Notes: generated by a model not told the origin, from the sequence alone. 64,000 bases of DNA from Bimuria novae-zelandiae CBS 107.79 (GCA_010015655.1 ML976678.1:554595-618594), one strand, 5' to 3'; counted from the stretch's first letter, positions 44,926 to 57,420 are shown. Numbers and translations are program-made.

Positions 44926-45370
44926 TGTTACGGACCAGAAGTCGACGGTGGGACGACAGGCCTTATGACGACAACCAGGCCCCACCTCCGACTTACGTAA
45001 TGTCCTAGGCTGTCCCAGGCGCCAAGACTATGGGATATTATGGGACCACGTGACCCAGGGTCACGTGACGTCCCAGGAAATCCCATGGGATCCCACAAGG
45101 TTAGGATATAGGATACCATGGGACTCTATGGGACAAGGAGGATATATATACAGGATGGTTTCCTTTATACGCTCCTTATAGTTAACTAAAATATCTTCTG
45201 TGCAAGTACCTTCTCCTATATAAACTAATAGTTATCTTATTTATTATAAGATTAGATTATTTAACCGCGCTTAATTGTCGCATCAACTCGTACTATTAAA
45301 TAACCCGTAAGACGCCTTATTACCTTACCGCCCTAACCTAGATCAGACTAAGCGAGTGCACCTCATAACA
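44926..45370 (+). repeat. 5' LTR of the nested chromovirus
   Basis: 445 bp, TGTTACGG...AACA. It contains inverted CACGTGA/TCACGTG motifs and repeated GGGA(C/T) words. Differs from the 3' LTR mainly by transitions. Confidence 0.95.
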
Positions 45371-45392
45371 CTTTAACTACCCTACAGTACAA

Positions 45393-46400
45393 CATGGCAG
45401 GACTAAGCACCACCCTAGCAGCCAAGCCCGCTGCCCCGGCCCTAATAGCCTAAATCCAGGACCGAGACCCTGTAGAAGTCGTGGCCGAACAAGCAGCTTA
45501 GATCTCTCAGCTCTAAGAAATCATCAACGAGATGGGCGAGAAGATGAGTAAGTGGGAGGATACGAAGCATTAACTAAAGGTTCCGAAGCCAGAACCCTAC
45601 ACTAGAAAGGGTTACCTAGGAACGTTCCTGACGCAGATAGAACTATTTAACTATTATAACCTAGGGAGGTTTAAGATAGAATAAGATAAGATCTTGATCG
45701 CTTGCATGAACATGCAGGACAAGGTAGCTATATAGGCCTAACTAATAATTAACGATTTCCTTAAGCATAGCGAGCTTAAGAAATGCGAATTAGAAGCTAT
45801 AAAGGAAGCCTTTAAAAGTTAGGAGTCCTTTCGCAAGGCTATAAGAAGAATGTTTAGCATAATTAATAAAAAACACTAGGCAGAGATACGCCTTTAACAA
45901 CTCTAATAAGAAAGGTTAGTGATACTCTACACACTAGAGTTTAAGCAGATCACAGTAGAACTAAAGGGATAGAGAAAAGCCCCACTTATAATCGCCTATT
46001 ATAACGGGCTAAAAGAATTAGTTAAGGACGAACTAGTACACTAGGCAAAGGCAGACGATTTAGACAAACTTATAAACAACGCTATTACCACGGACAACCG
46101 CCTCTTTAAGCGAAAACTAGAGAAGCAACATAGCAGCCGAATATCCTCTAAGAGGGACTCGGGAAATCGACCTATAGCCAGGGACCAAGACAGAGACGTT
46201 ATTATAACTAATAAAGCCCGCTAGCACAAGAAACAGGCAAATAAGGGCAAGAGGCCCTAGAAGTCCTATTAGCGAAAGGATAGACTTTCGCCTAAGGAAC
46301 GTAAACGAAGGTTTAAAAACAAGACATGCCTACGTTATAGAGAGCAAGGACACTTTGCTAAGGACTATAAAAAGCAGAAAACTAAGGTTAATATAACTAA
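45393..46400 (+). pseudogene. gag with zinc knuckle, broken
   Basis: Begins MAGLSTTLAAKPAAPA. The central capsid-like region (KPEPYTRKGYLGTFLTQIEL) is typical of fungal Ty3 Gag. The zinc knuckle near 46323 reads CLRYREQGHFAKDYK, where two cysteines have become tyrosine. Many TAG and TAA codons replace Gln and Trp. Confidence 0.85.
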
Positions 46401-47399
46401 CCTCGTCTAAGTAGCAATGGCTACTCTTACACTAGCGGTAACAAACGAAGTAGATCTTACACAAGAGATCCTAGAATTAGCTAAATAGCAGGAGGAACGA
46501 ATAGTCCTCTAAAAACACTAGATCTATTAGTAGCTCGCCAATAATATCTATTAGATATGTAATAATAAGTTACACCACTTATTATAATGCAAAGCGAAGG
46601 TTACCGTGCAAGGACCGCACGCATAGAACGTCTATTAGCTTACTAAGAAACTATAAGGCCCACTAGAACAGTACCTACGTTAGGTAACAGCACTTAAGCA
46701 ATATAATTACGCTAAATAGTAGTAATACACGCGCAAAGGATGCCGTTAGCATTCTAAGGCCTAAGTCTAGACCGCATATATTCTAGGGGACTCTAAGCAT
46801 TATTGCTTAAAGAAGAACTAGTGTAATATACCTAATAACTACTATAAGCATTTTCCTGTATACTAGACAAAGCACCACAAGTGGAATAGGTAGCACACAT
46901 GCTTTAAGGATAACTGCGAACTACACTAATAGTAGAAATTTAAGATAGGATAGTTTCCTTAGGGCCTAGATCCTCGCGACCTTAACACGACGATAGGGAA
47001 CACCCAACTAAGAGAGGACGAAGACTATATAAAGCTTACTTAGGATTAATATAACCTATAGTACTTAGCGCACCTAAGCCTTTAAAAAAAAGTAGCCTTA
47101 GCACAGGAAGGTTTAAAGCATAACGCCTTATTAAACTACAAATGCCTTACCCTAAGATGTACCTAGCACGGAATGCCCGGAGTATACGAATCCAACAGGA
47201 TCCGAGAATCCTATACCATATACCAGCAACGATATACGTGGTATAAGGTATAGAAAGTCTCTACGCTATCTAAGGTCTAAGGCTAGATCGAAGAAGCTAA
47301 CGCCAGTTGGCCTAAAATCTCGGATAATAAATCCGATAATTTAAAAAACTAGGCTATCACTAGGCAACAAGCCATACTAGTAATAGTGCAATTATTATG

Positions 47400-50300
47400 G
47401 CTTATTAAGTGAACACTTGCTAAGTTAAGAAACGCTTAATTAAGGACATTACAGTACACGGGTGCCGTATACGAGCACTAATTAACCCAGGGGTAGACGC
47501 GTGTCTAATATCCCTAGGAGTAGTTAAAAAATATAATATGCTATATTAGAATAAGAAAACACTACTATAAATAAGACTCGCGGACAGGACCCGATCGCAA
47601 GGATACGGTAATAGTTAGTTACGGTTAGAAACCGCACTAGTATAGGTTAATATTAAGGGCCTGGAAAGCTAACACATATTCACCATCGCGGAGATAGGTG
47701 ATATTAAGGCCATTATTAGATATGAATGGCTTGAACGATATAATCTAGAGATAAACTAGATATCTAGGACGATCCTACCCAGGAAAAAGCTGACAATGAC
47801 TCTGGATAAGTCTTGGTAATAGGAGAAACTTCAGGAACCTTAGGCAAGAAAGAAGTATAATATATCTATAATATAGGAGATATTAATTTATAAAATAAAT
47901 TAAGTTATATAACGACACCTAGAATAGGTGCGTTGTATGTAGGTACAATTAGCTAAGATAGTTAATAAGAACCCTAGTCTGCCGACAGAATACAAGGAAT
48001 TCGCAGACTTGTTTAAGGAATATAATAAGATAGTCTTACCTAAACACTAGGAGTAGGATCACGAAATACTACTAGTAGAGGGAGCTAAGTTATGGCTAGA
48101 GCGCCTAAGGCCTCTTACACAAGACTAGAAAAGAGAGTTAAAAGAGCTATTAGAAAAGAATCTCCACTTAGGGAAATAGCGGCCTAGTTAGAGTCCTGCG
48201 GCCTTCCCAATACTCTTTGTACTAAAGAAAGACGGCAGACTTTGGCTCTATATAGACTATAGGCAGCTAAACGCCTTAATAATTAAGAACTAATACCCTT
48301 TACCCCTAATTACGGAGCTCATGGATCGACTCCGCGGAGCCAAGTGGTTCACAAAATTTAACATCCGGGACAGATTCTATCGAATACAAATCGCTAGAGG
48401 ACACGAATAGAAAACTGCCTTTCGTACACGATATAGTCTTTTCGAGTACATAGTTATGCTAATAGGCCTAATAAACGCCCTAGCAACCTTTTAGGAACTT
48501 ATAAACTAAGTTCTATATAAATACTTAGACGTATTCTGCACAGCGTATCTAGATAATATGCTAATCTATTTAAGCGGTTCCTTAAAGGAACATAAAGAGC
48601 ACGTTTAAAAGGTACTTTAGAAACTACAGGAGCACAGGCTACTTTTATACCTAAAGAAATACGAGTTTTACGTCACGGAAACAAAGTACCTAGGATTCGT
48701 GATATCCCGAGAGGGCGTTAAGATAGATCCAAAGAAGATCGCGATAATAGAAGAATAGCTACTACTAAAATTAGTAAAGGATATCTAGTCTTTTTTAGGC
48801 TTTACTAACTTCTATCGCAAATTTATTAGGAACTACTCTAAGACAATCGCTCTGCTAACCGAGCTTACGAAGATTAGTAAATGGCGACTATTATAAAAGG
48901 AGGAACGAGAGGCTTTTAAGAAGCTAAAGCGCCTGTTTCTGACCACGCCATTACTACAGATATATAACCCCGAACGGCAACATCGCATCTACACCAACGC
49001 ATTAGACTACGCGCTAGGAGCTGTACTCCTATAAGAATGCGACGATAAGAAATAGAAACTAGTGTTCTACTATTTAAGGAAGTTCTTAAGAGTAGAACTT
49101 AACTATAAGATCTATAATAAGGAACTCCTAGTAATTGTGAATTACTTTAAGTAATAGGAAGCACAGCTTAAGGGAGCTAGACACTAGGTAGAAGTATTTT
49201 CTAATTACTTAAATCTTACTCGCTTCACAACAACGAAGAAGCTTAATCGAAGACAGGCTAAATAGTCTAAATAACTAGCAGAATATAACTTTTAAATTAC
49301 CTACCTAGTAAGGAGTGCTAATAGAGCGGCAGACGCACTTAGTTAATGCTCTAACCTTATAGAAGAAGAAGGTAGTCTAGACCATAACGCTATTCTTATA
49401 AAAGCAAGGGATAGAACCCTGCGCTATAACAAAACATAACTCGCGCTAACATTGGATGCGCGACGTGTGGACTTTACCTATTACGGACCACCTGTGGACA
49501 GCGCCCAGGACTACGCCGGGCTCACGAACGAAGATTGGCACGCATACGATCTCTAAGAAACCATGAAATTACCCACGAAGGACCACAGGAATAGGGTTAG
49601 AATATATGAATAAGCAGCACCGCTGCTAATTAGAATGCTACATAAAGACAAGGACTAGGGACACCCAGGAATCGCGGAAACAACGCGTAGGATCGCGAAT
49701 GAATACGCTATTCCTAGGTTGCGACTATTAGTATAGAAGGTTATTGGCAACTGTTTAGCATGTTACTAAAATAAGCCTAAGAGACATAAGCCCTACAGCC
49801 TTTTGCAGCTACTGCAACTACCCCTATAACTATAGTCTAGTGTAACTATAGACTTTATTATGAAGCTACTAGCATTATTAGCACTAGGGAATAAACGCCT
49901 ATATAATTTAATCTTAGTTATAGTTAATTAACTTACTAAGGAATCAAGATTTATGCCAATCCGAGAGGCCATGCTAGCTAAAAAACTTACCTATATAGTG
50001 GAACAAGAACTTGTTGCACAAGTTAGATAACTAGATAAGTTTATTACTAATAGAGTAAAAATATTCACATCTTCGTACTGGACCACGTTTATAGCAAAAT
50101 TAGGGATAAAATATAAGCTTACGACGAGCTTCTACCCCCAAACGGACAAACAAACCAAACGAACGAACCAATCCTTGGAATAGTACCTTTAGATATATGT
50201 AAACAAGCTTTAAGACAACTAGGTTAAGCTATTACTAATAGCCTAGTTAGCATACAATAGCGCAAAATCGGCAACCACAGGGCACTTACCCTACTACGCC

Positions 50301-50900
50301 AACCATGGATGTAAACCAATGGCTTACCGGGATCCACTAGATATTAAAAGCGTCGCGAAGAACGCAACCAAAAAAGTAGAACTTATATAAGAATTATATA
50401 AAATATTACGTAAGAACATTGCCTAGCAGAACTTACGAATAGTAAGAAGCGTAAATAAGAAAAGGATTAAGGGACTAACCTTTAAGGAGGGGGATAGAGT
50501 TCTCCTCTTATAAAAAAACCTTAAAACGACACGACTAAGTAAGAAACTAGACAACCTTTAAAAAGGACTATTCAAAATCTAAGAAGTTAGAGGCCTAGTT
50601 AATTTTAAACTATAATTACCCACAGACACACGCATACACCCAGTTTTCTATAAATTATTACTAGAACTAGCACCACTAGACGCCGAACTAGAAATATAAC
50701 TCGAACTCAAGGACGAGGAATATAAGGTCGAAGCAATTAAAGACCTATAGAAAATCAAACGTCAGTACAAGTACCTGGTGAAATGGGAAGGATGGCCGAA
50801 GAGCCATAATACATAGAAACTAGCAAGGAACCTTACTAACTGCAAAGACATTCTGGCGAGGTTCTACTAGGAACACTTAGAGAAGCCTGGGAGATAGAGG
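47400..50900 (+). pseudogene. pol polyprotein (PR-RT-RH-IN-chromodomain), broken
   Basis: Reverse transcriptase blocks at about 48180-48570 (PLITELMDRLRGAKWFTKFN; AYLDNMLIYL in place of the usual YxDD core). RNase H spans about 48960-49350 and integrase about 49620-50350 (with HPGIAETTRRIANEYAIP in its zinc-binding part). A chromodomain lies at 50757-50840 (YKYLVKWEGWPKSHNT). The chromodomain places it in the chromovirus branch, where it targets integration to marked chromatin (family knowledge). Confidence 0.9.
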
Positions 50901-50994
50901 TCTTAGGTTTATTAAGATTAAAGGGCGGAGGGTAAATAGCCTAGTTAAGGGTAAAGGTACCGGGCATAAGGCCCCCCTCTAGCTATATAACGTC

Positions 50995-51440
50995 TTAGCC
51001 TAACTCTTCTAGCCCCTTAAGGCGTTTAATCTCCTTAATAAATTTTATTAAGTTAGTAAGGAGCTTCTCCTCACGCTTCTTAAGTAAACGTTTTTGCTTT
51101 ATTAATTTCTTCCTTTTCGCTTAGGCAGCCTAGAGGGCTACTATAGCTAACTCTTCTTTAGTAGCTATCGCCTCCTCTAAACGCTTAAGCCTGTTTACCT
51201 TAGAATTAATTCGGGAGAAGTTCGGAACCGCGGGTTCTAGCGGTTTATACTTTATAACGCTATTTTTATAGTAATTACTACACTACGCCTTAAGAGATAA
51301 TAGCTTACAGGTTAAGCCCTTCTTTGCGTAATACTTACAGGACACTATAGCAATCTAACTAACTAAGTTTATTTAATCTCCAACAGAATAACGATAGAGG
51401 ATACTCTAAGAGGACATTGGCTACTGCATGAGGACATGCA
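50995..51440 (-). pseudogene. Antisense ORF with Zn2Cys6-like array and coiled coil, broken
   Basis: On the strand opposite gag-pol, between chromodomain and 3' LTR. From 51339 downward one frame reads CKYYAKKGLTCKLLSLKA, stop, CSNYYKNSVIKY, then a linker EPAVPNFSRINSK and a charged heptad-like helix (RLKRLEEAIATKEELA ... LIKQKRLLKKREEKLL) to a TAA at 50995. Three tyrosines (TAY) and the internal stops are exactly what CpA-to-TpA change makes of TGY and CAG codons. Allowing for that, cysteine spacing is C-x2-C-x6-C ... C-x2-C-x7-C, like a fungal binuclear zinc cluster followed by a dimerisation helix. The start is unclear and probably lies above 51400. Function is unknown. Confidence 0.6.
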
Positions 51441-51458
51441 GAGGAGGGAGGAGGATAG

Positions 51459-51903
51459 TGTTACGGACCAGAAGTTAACAGTAGGACGACAGGCCTTATG
51501 ACGACAACCAGGCCCCACCTCTAACTTACGTAATGTCCTAGGCTGTCCCAGGCGCCAAGACTATAGGATATTATGGGACCACGTAACCCAGGGTCACGTG
51601 ACGTCCCAGGAAATCCCATGGGATCCCACAAGGTTAGGATATGGGATACCATGGGACTCTATGGGACAAGGAGGATATATATACAGGATAGTTTCCTTTA
51701 TACGCTCCTTGTAGTTAACTGAAATATCTTCTATGCGAGTACCTTCTCCTATATAGACTAATAGTTATCTTATTTGCTATAAGATTAGATTGTTTAACCG
51801 CGCTTAATTGTCGCATCAACTCGTACCATTGAATAACCCGTGAGACGCCTCATTACCTTACCGCCCTAACCCGGATCGGACCAAGCGAGTGTACCTTATA
51901 ACA
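51459..51903 (+). repeat. 3' LTR of the nested chromovirus
   Basis: 445 bp, same ends as the 5' LTR. Followed by the AGTAG duplication. Confidence 0.95.
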
Positions 51904-53044
51904 AGTAGCGACGCGCGCCCGCGTAAAGCTAACTAAAGAGCGCTTTAATAGTAACCTTATAAAGCTTAAGACGACGTTTTCGGGCAAGATAGAATAAGGA
52001 GAAACGTACTAGGCGCTCTTAGAGAGCAAGAAAGTCCTATAAGTTACTTAGAGAAATAATTAAGTAGTTCTTTTTACTAGTACTATCGCTAAGGGTAAGT
52101 TTCTCGAGGCTTAACAACATACTAAAACTTACTAATAAAAGTCGCTACCTAGCTACTTACCTCGTTATAAAGCTCCGCTGTCACTCCAAAACCTCTTAGA
52201 GAGACTAAAAACTATTTAAGAAGGCCTTTAGCAACGAGCCTATTAAGTTATTAAGTATACCTAAGATAATAGACGACTATAATAAGCACAAAAGCGAGGT
52301 AGATTAGTTTAACTAGGCAAAGAGCTACTACAGCGTCTAGTAAGCTAAGCGGCGCACATAGAAGCCCCTCTAGTACTTTTTACTAAATCTTATACTTAAT
52401 AACTGTTATAGACTCTCCTCCTACTCCTCCTCTGCCACTGCCAAACGTAGCGGCTACAAGAAGTTCCTATACAACCTTATTAAGTAGTTATTTAAGCGTG
52501 GCGGATAATTAGCAAGGGGCCATAAGAAGCGTAAAAGACTTAATAACGTTATTATTACTAAAGAGAGCGCTTATAAGTCTATAAGGCTATTTAGAAAGTC
52601 CAAGACCTATACTGCTTATGTTGAAAACGCACGTTAATCACACAAGTCTCAGACATCTCGGGCACCTCTGGGTTATGTGTCTGGCAATCCACAGCGACGC
52701 AAGCGTGCCCAGCGTCCTCCGCGTACTTACTATGGGTGTACGCTTTGCCGCTTGCCTTTATGTAGGCCAGAAATCAGGCCTGAGTGCTGGCAGGAGCACC
52801 TCCGACGACATTAAACTATTAAGGAAGTTAACACAAAAGCAAGCTTAAGTATTAAGTAATTAGAAGTTAAGACCTCCAGAAATGTAATCTCTATACAAAT
52901 TTCTATACAAACTGCATCAATTCTGGTGTTCTGCCCAGATCGGAGCGATCATCCGATTGGCTATCACCAGGTGGTCCGTGTGCGGGCGATGTTGCCGGTG
53001 CAAGGGATAATAAATATTGTAATAATTCTATAAATATAATTTGC

Positions 53045-55342
53045 TATCCCCCGCATGGCCAACATCGCCCTGGCACGGGCCACATCTTATTAGCCAATTA
53101 GATGCAAATACATCAAAACACTAAATGTTTATCGTCATGTAGGCAATTTTTGTTTGCCAGCCAAAACACGCCTTTTTTAAAAGCTTTTATATATGCAACT
53201 ATGCCTAATCGTACAGCGCTATTAAGCAACAATACCAACTTCGTAAAATATACAAAGTACAGCCTAAAGGCAGGAGATTTGCCTAATTTACCTACTTAGC
53301 CACTACCCTTATAGTAACCACTTAAAATTAATAATTTACATACTTTTAGACGCGCTTTCTTACCTAACTATATAGATTTTAACTTTCCTATTACTTTATT
53401 TAACTTATTTTTTAATGCAGGCGTTGTTAATTAGATTATATACTATACAAATTAGCATGCTAAAAAGCTTTAGGCTGACGCGCCCTTAACGCCTAACCAC
53501 TATTAATAGAAACCTACCTCTCCAAGCGAGCTATATACGTACTTTGCCGTCGTCATTTATATAGGCGTCCACTAGGAGCCCTCGCTTATTAAATACTAGT
53601 AGAAGCTTTATAGGACAGCGCCTCGGCATAAGATTAATCGCTACATGTCGAAGGAGAGATAGCAGCAGCTTAATTACTACTTATACTATATAGAGGTTAA
53701 CTAGAGCTTTAAGTCTCCCTTTAGCCAAGTGTAGGATCTCTTAGAGACGCTCCGCAAGCGCAGCTTTAAGTACTAGGCGCCTAGCGTACACCTCTACATT
53801 AATAAGGTAATTATAAGATTTATAGGCCGCGTAAGCGAGGTTGTAATAATAAAAATAAAGCCTACGCCTAAAGGCTTTAAGACCTAGTGCTTAGCTAATA
53901 ATAAAGTAATTCTAAACTAGTTATTTTATGCTAGAGGGCGAGGGCCTGTTAACTTACTTAACTTACCTGCTAACGCGCTAGCTTTTACTCCTATAAAGTT
54001 AGTTCCTATTACTTTTGTACTCGCCGTAAACGCTGCCAGCCAGCGCCTCTTTCCGCCAAATCTCCACATTGTGTGGGACGATAATCTCTTTAACACTATC
54101 CCTATGCTTAAATATTTTAGATCTAAAGGCGTAGGCTGCGCTGGGACAGTCCACACGATAAAGACAACGACAGAGGAGATTTTTAAGGCGATAGTAGAGG
54201 TAGAATTATAAGTAGAGGCGCTAGCTATTAGCACTTATACGCAGGCAAAGCTCTTAAAGGAGTGCTTTAATAGTAACTTAATAAAATTTAAAACACACTA
54301 TACGCGCAAGCTAGAGTAGGGAGATACTTACTAGGCACTCTTATAGAGTTAGCAGGTGCTTTAGGCAGCTTAGAGAGACAACTAGGTTGTTCTTTTTGCC
54401 AGTACTGTCGCTAAGCGTGAGTACTTTGCCCTTAACACCATGCTAATGCTCCGCTGACGATAGTCGCCACAAGTAACTTAGGTTATTATAAAGCTCCGCC
54501 GACGCTCTAAGATAGCTCTAAATAACAAGAAACTCTTTAAAAAAGCCTTTAGCAGTAAGCCTCTTAAGTTACTAAGTATCCCTTAGATAATAGATAACTA
54601 TAATTACTATAAGAGCGAGGTTAATCGCTTTAACTAAATAAAAAGCTACTACTCTGTTTAGCAGGTCTGCTAGCGTACCTGGCGCCCGCTCTGGTACTTT
54701 CTGCTAGATCTAACGCTTAATAATTGCTACAGGCTCTCCTTATACTCCTCTCGCAACTCTGCCAAACGCTCCGGCCACAAGAAGTTCCTATATAAGCTTA
54801 TTAAATAGCTCTTTAAGCGAGGTAGCCGCCCTACTCGAGGCTTAAACAAGCGTGAGCGACCTGACGACGTACTCGCTAGCAGAGAGGGTAACTTCGGCAG
54901 CTTACATATATCTATAAAGCTATTTGCGGAGGGTAAAAGCTATGTTAATTACGTGGCAGCTAGACGTATAACTAATAAAAAGCTCTAATCCCGGACACCT
55001 CTAGTATAAGTTACAGGTAATACAAGGTTATCTTATAGCTCTCAACGCCTATCGTATACTTGTTATAGCTGTACGCTTTACTGGCTACCTTTATATAGGC
55101 TAGAAGTTAATACTAAGTGCTAGGCAGAGCACCTTCGCTAGTATTAAATAATTAGGTTAACGGACACAAAAGCAAGCTTAACTATTATGTAAACCTATCT
55201 TAAAGCCCTTAGAGATGCAAAATCTATGCGAAGTTACCCTACAGAGGCATAATTCTTGGTGTTCTGCCGGGTCGGAGCAATTCATCCGATTGGCCCTCAA
55301 ATGGTGGCCCGTGCCAGGGCGATGTTGGCCATGCGGGGGATA
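53045..55342 (+). mobile_element. piggyBac-like transposon copy C, RIP-degraded
   Basis: A 2,298-bp element with inverted ends TATCCCCCGCATGGCCAACA (53045) and complement (55342). The transposase starts near 53201 (MPNRTALLSNNTNFVKYTKY) and includes LHIVWDDNLFNTIPMLKYF near 54060-54115 and a decayed Cys-rich C-terminus near 55065-55130. RIP stops are frequent. Lies 35 bases behind copy B in the same orientation. Confidence 0.92.
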
Positions 55343-55424
55343 GGTTGTGCAGCTGCTAAAAGTTAAAGTACCGATGGTTTGTCCGGTCACATGGGGTGTC
55401 CGGTAACCCAGGGCCGGATGTTAC
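55343..55424. repeat. Outer 82-bp inverted repeat, right arm
   Basis: Abuts the right end of copy C directly and ends GGATGTTAC. The partner is 43642-43723. This arm keeps more G and C than the left arm. Confidence 0.85.
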
Positions 55425-55794
55425 ATTAAGTAGAGCTAACCAAAGTACGTCAAATTACCCCAGGCTAATGTGTGGCTTTTTCGAGGGCGTGAGAGCCGCC
55501 AAGGTTGAACGAGCTACCGGTATTCGGCCCTTTTCCATAAATACATACTGGTTGAAGGGCTTGCTTTCATGTGCTCTTCTTGCACTTGACCTCGTAGAGC
55601 GAACCTTGAGTAGTTTCAAAACAGTCCCCATGATAGCACGAATTACCTGTGTAGGGATCCCTTTATCCCCAGATTATGGTATTCATCCTTCCCCATCTCT
55701 CTTTGGTTCATGCCAGACCGCACGTTATCTTGAATACAAATGTGTGAGAAAAATTGGCAGTACACTCGCAACCTACTCAACCATACTAACCAGC
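55425..55794. other. Non-coding flank
   Basis: Balanced composition again. The open frame from 55396 starts inside the repeat arm and has no family resemblance. Confidence 0.45.
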
Positions 55795-56137
55795 CTAGAC
55801 CGCGCCCAAGTATCGCCCATCACCAATTTCCCTCGCCTCCCGCTCTCCCTCCCTATTCTGCTGCAACTTACTTAACCTCGTCGCCTTTTCTTCCTCGCCC
55901 ACTCCCTTCTCATTCATCTCTCGTATCATCGCCGACATCACGCCCAGATCCCGCAGATTAGTATGCAGGATCATATCGCTCGTTCTGCGCTTTATAATCC
56001 TGTGATCCGCCGCGTTCGCGGTGCGCTTGGTTTGTTGAGCGCCCGCGGGACCGTGCTCGGCCTTAGGTGTCTCGCAGAGTGTGACTGGCCTAGCACGTTC
56101 GATATTTACAAAAGAAGATGAAGAGTTGAACCTAGAG
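55795..56137 (-). pseudogene. 3' part of a host gene cut by the 91-bp repeat
   Basis: The minus-strand frame entering from the repeat at 56138 and stopping at 55795 encodes about 113 residues with coding character: a polar stretch, then a helical segment (LHTNLRDLGVMSAMIREMNE, KGVGEEEKATRLSKLQQNRE). The part upstream of 56137 belongs to the repeat, so the original N-terminus is missing. An acceptor-like CTAG near 56090 could mean that the surviving part is the last exon. Family not recognised. Confidence 0.4.
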
Positions 56138-56228
56138 CAGTGATGTACATGGACAGATATGGATATCCATTTACTCCGTTCCATTTCTCCATGGAGATCT
56201 CCAGAGATTCTCTTGGCATGCAGCTATA
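56138..56228 (+). repeat. 91-bp repeat, second copy
   Basis: Starts CAGTGATGTACATGGACAGA; perfect inverted copy of 444-534, 55.6 kb away. Confidence 0.85.
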
Positions 56229-56814
56229 CAAAGGGTAATCTCAATAAAGTCGGCCGTCATGTGACTTGCCAAGAAGCTAGCGCGTCACTAGCGGAACAGA
56301 GTCTCCGAGCCTCCGAGCCTCTAAGAGCTCTGTAGTGTATCGGCGCAGGTCACTCAAAGGATCGATGTTGGCGTATCTCCTAGCAGAGGCATGTGGGAGT
56401 GCGTGTATAAGAATGTAGCCTCGAATGAATTAAGTGCCTATAGGCCTGGTACGAAAGGATACGGAAAAGGTACTGAACTACAAAGGCCCCAAGCTCCTCT
56501 AAATACACCTCTTCCCAGATGGCTAGCTAGCACATAACTGCCATAGGTTGACCGTCGGTCTGATGGATCCGAAATAGGTCCGAATCGGATTCGTAGTTCC
56601 CCATCGGTCTGATAGATCCGAAATTGGTCCGATACGGATGAGTGTCGGTTTTCGGATGATCTCGAATCCTGTCTTGACTAGCCAAGGGTTCTCGTGTCGA
56701 CGAGCGATTGTTCCTGTTACATGTAGAGCGTCAACACCTACACTTTAACCTCACGTTTCTCACTTAATATAGCTTCAAATCCTGCTAAAAAAAGCTCTCG
56801 ATTGCTTTCAGAAG
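56229..56814. other. Non-coding, mixed composition
   Basis: Contains a short imperfect direct repeat around 56553-56625 (GGTCTGAT(G/A)GATCCGAAAT). No gene seen. Confidence 0.4.
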
Positions 56815-57368
56815 CCTAGCTAGCTGCTATTGTCGTTCTCAGGACAAAATACAACCTCACTTTCCCAGAAATCGCCACTGATTTGGGTATAACTGACCAC
56901 GCCTGTGGTAAGGCATTTTGACGCGTCAAAGGCGCCGCAAAGGGCGACTTACTACAGGAATTGCTAGCTGCAACACCTACAGTCAAGCAGTCTCCTCCTG
57001 GCAGACCTGTAAAGGTACGCGATGGCTCTACGCTGAGCGCAAGACTACGGCATGACATCATCGTATATGGCACCTACCGGGTGCATGACGCTGTCAGAGA
57101 CCTCTACGCAGAAGCTGGCATCACACTTAGTAAGAATATAGTCTATAACATTGCTAGGGAGCACCGCGATAAGCAGCACCTATACGTAATAACTCGCGGA
57201 GTACAACCTAAAAAACTAGCGCTTAGTAGTAACGACAAGGACCAGCGACTATAGTACTGTGCCTAGCTTAAGGCTAAATATAACCTACACTTTCCACGCA
57301 TTATACGGAGGTGCATATCAAAAGTCCGCGCTCACCGCCTTTGAACCGATTAGTAATCAGGATCTCAG

Positions 57369-57420
57369 CTTCCTATTGCAAAACCCCCGAAAAGCTTCCT
57401 ATTGCAAAACCCCCGAAAAG
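57369..57420. repeat. 26-bp tandem repeat in the Tc1 element
   Basis: Two identical 26-bp units (57369-57394 and 57395-57420) starting CTTCCTATTGCAAAAC, plus a partial third unit. Confidence 0.85.

Larger units (their letters stand above)
44926..51903 (+). mobile_element. Complete Ty3/gypsy chromovirus, RIP-degraded
   Basis: A 6,978-bp LTR retrotransposon with 445-bp LTRs and 5-bp target duplication AGTAG (44921-44925 and 51904-51908). Order on the plus strand is gag with zinc knuckle, protease, reverse transcriptase, RNase H, integrase and chromodomain. A purine tract (GAGGAGGGAGGAGGATA) lies just before the 3' LTR. No tRNA-type primer site starting TGG follows the 5' LTR. All frames carry many C-to-T stops. 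Confidence 0.96.
43730..53009 (+). mobile_element. piggyBac-like transposon copy B, split by an LTR element
   Basis: Ends TATCCCTTGCACCGGCAACA (left) and its complement (right, to 53009). Subtracting the nested element and its 5-bp duplication leaves 2,297 bp. The transposase is on the plus strand and starts near 43889 (MPKRAA); recognisable blocks include the RFTGYASKVVIIKIK region near 44505-44545 and the DDYNKHKSEVD region near 52275-52310, but RIP stops occur throughout. The nested insertion is at 44926-51903. Confidence 0.9.
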
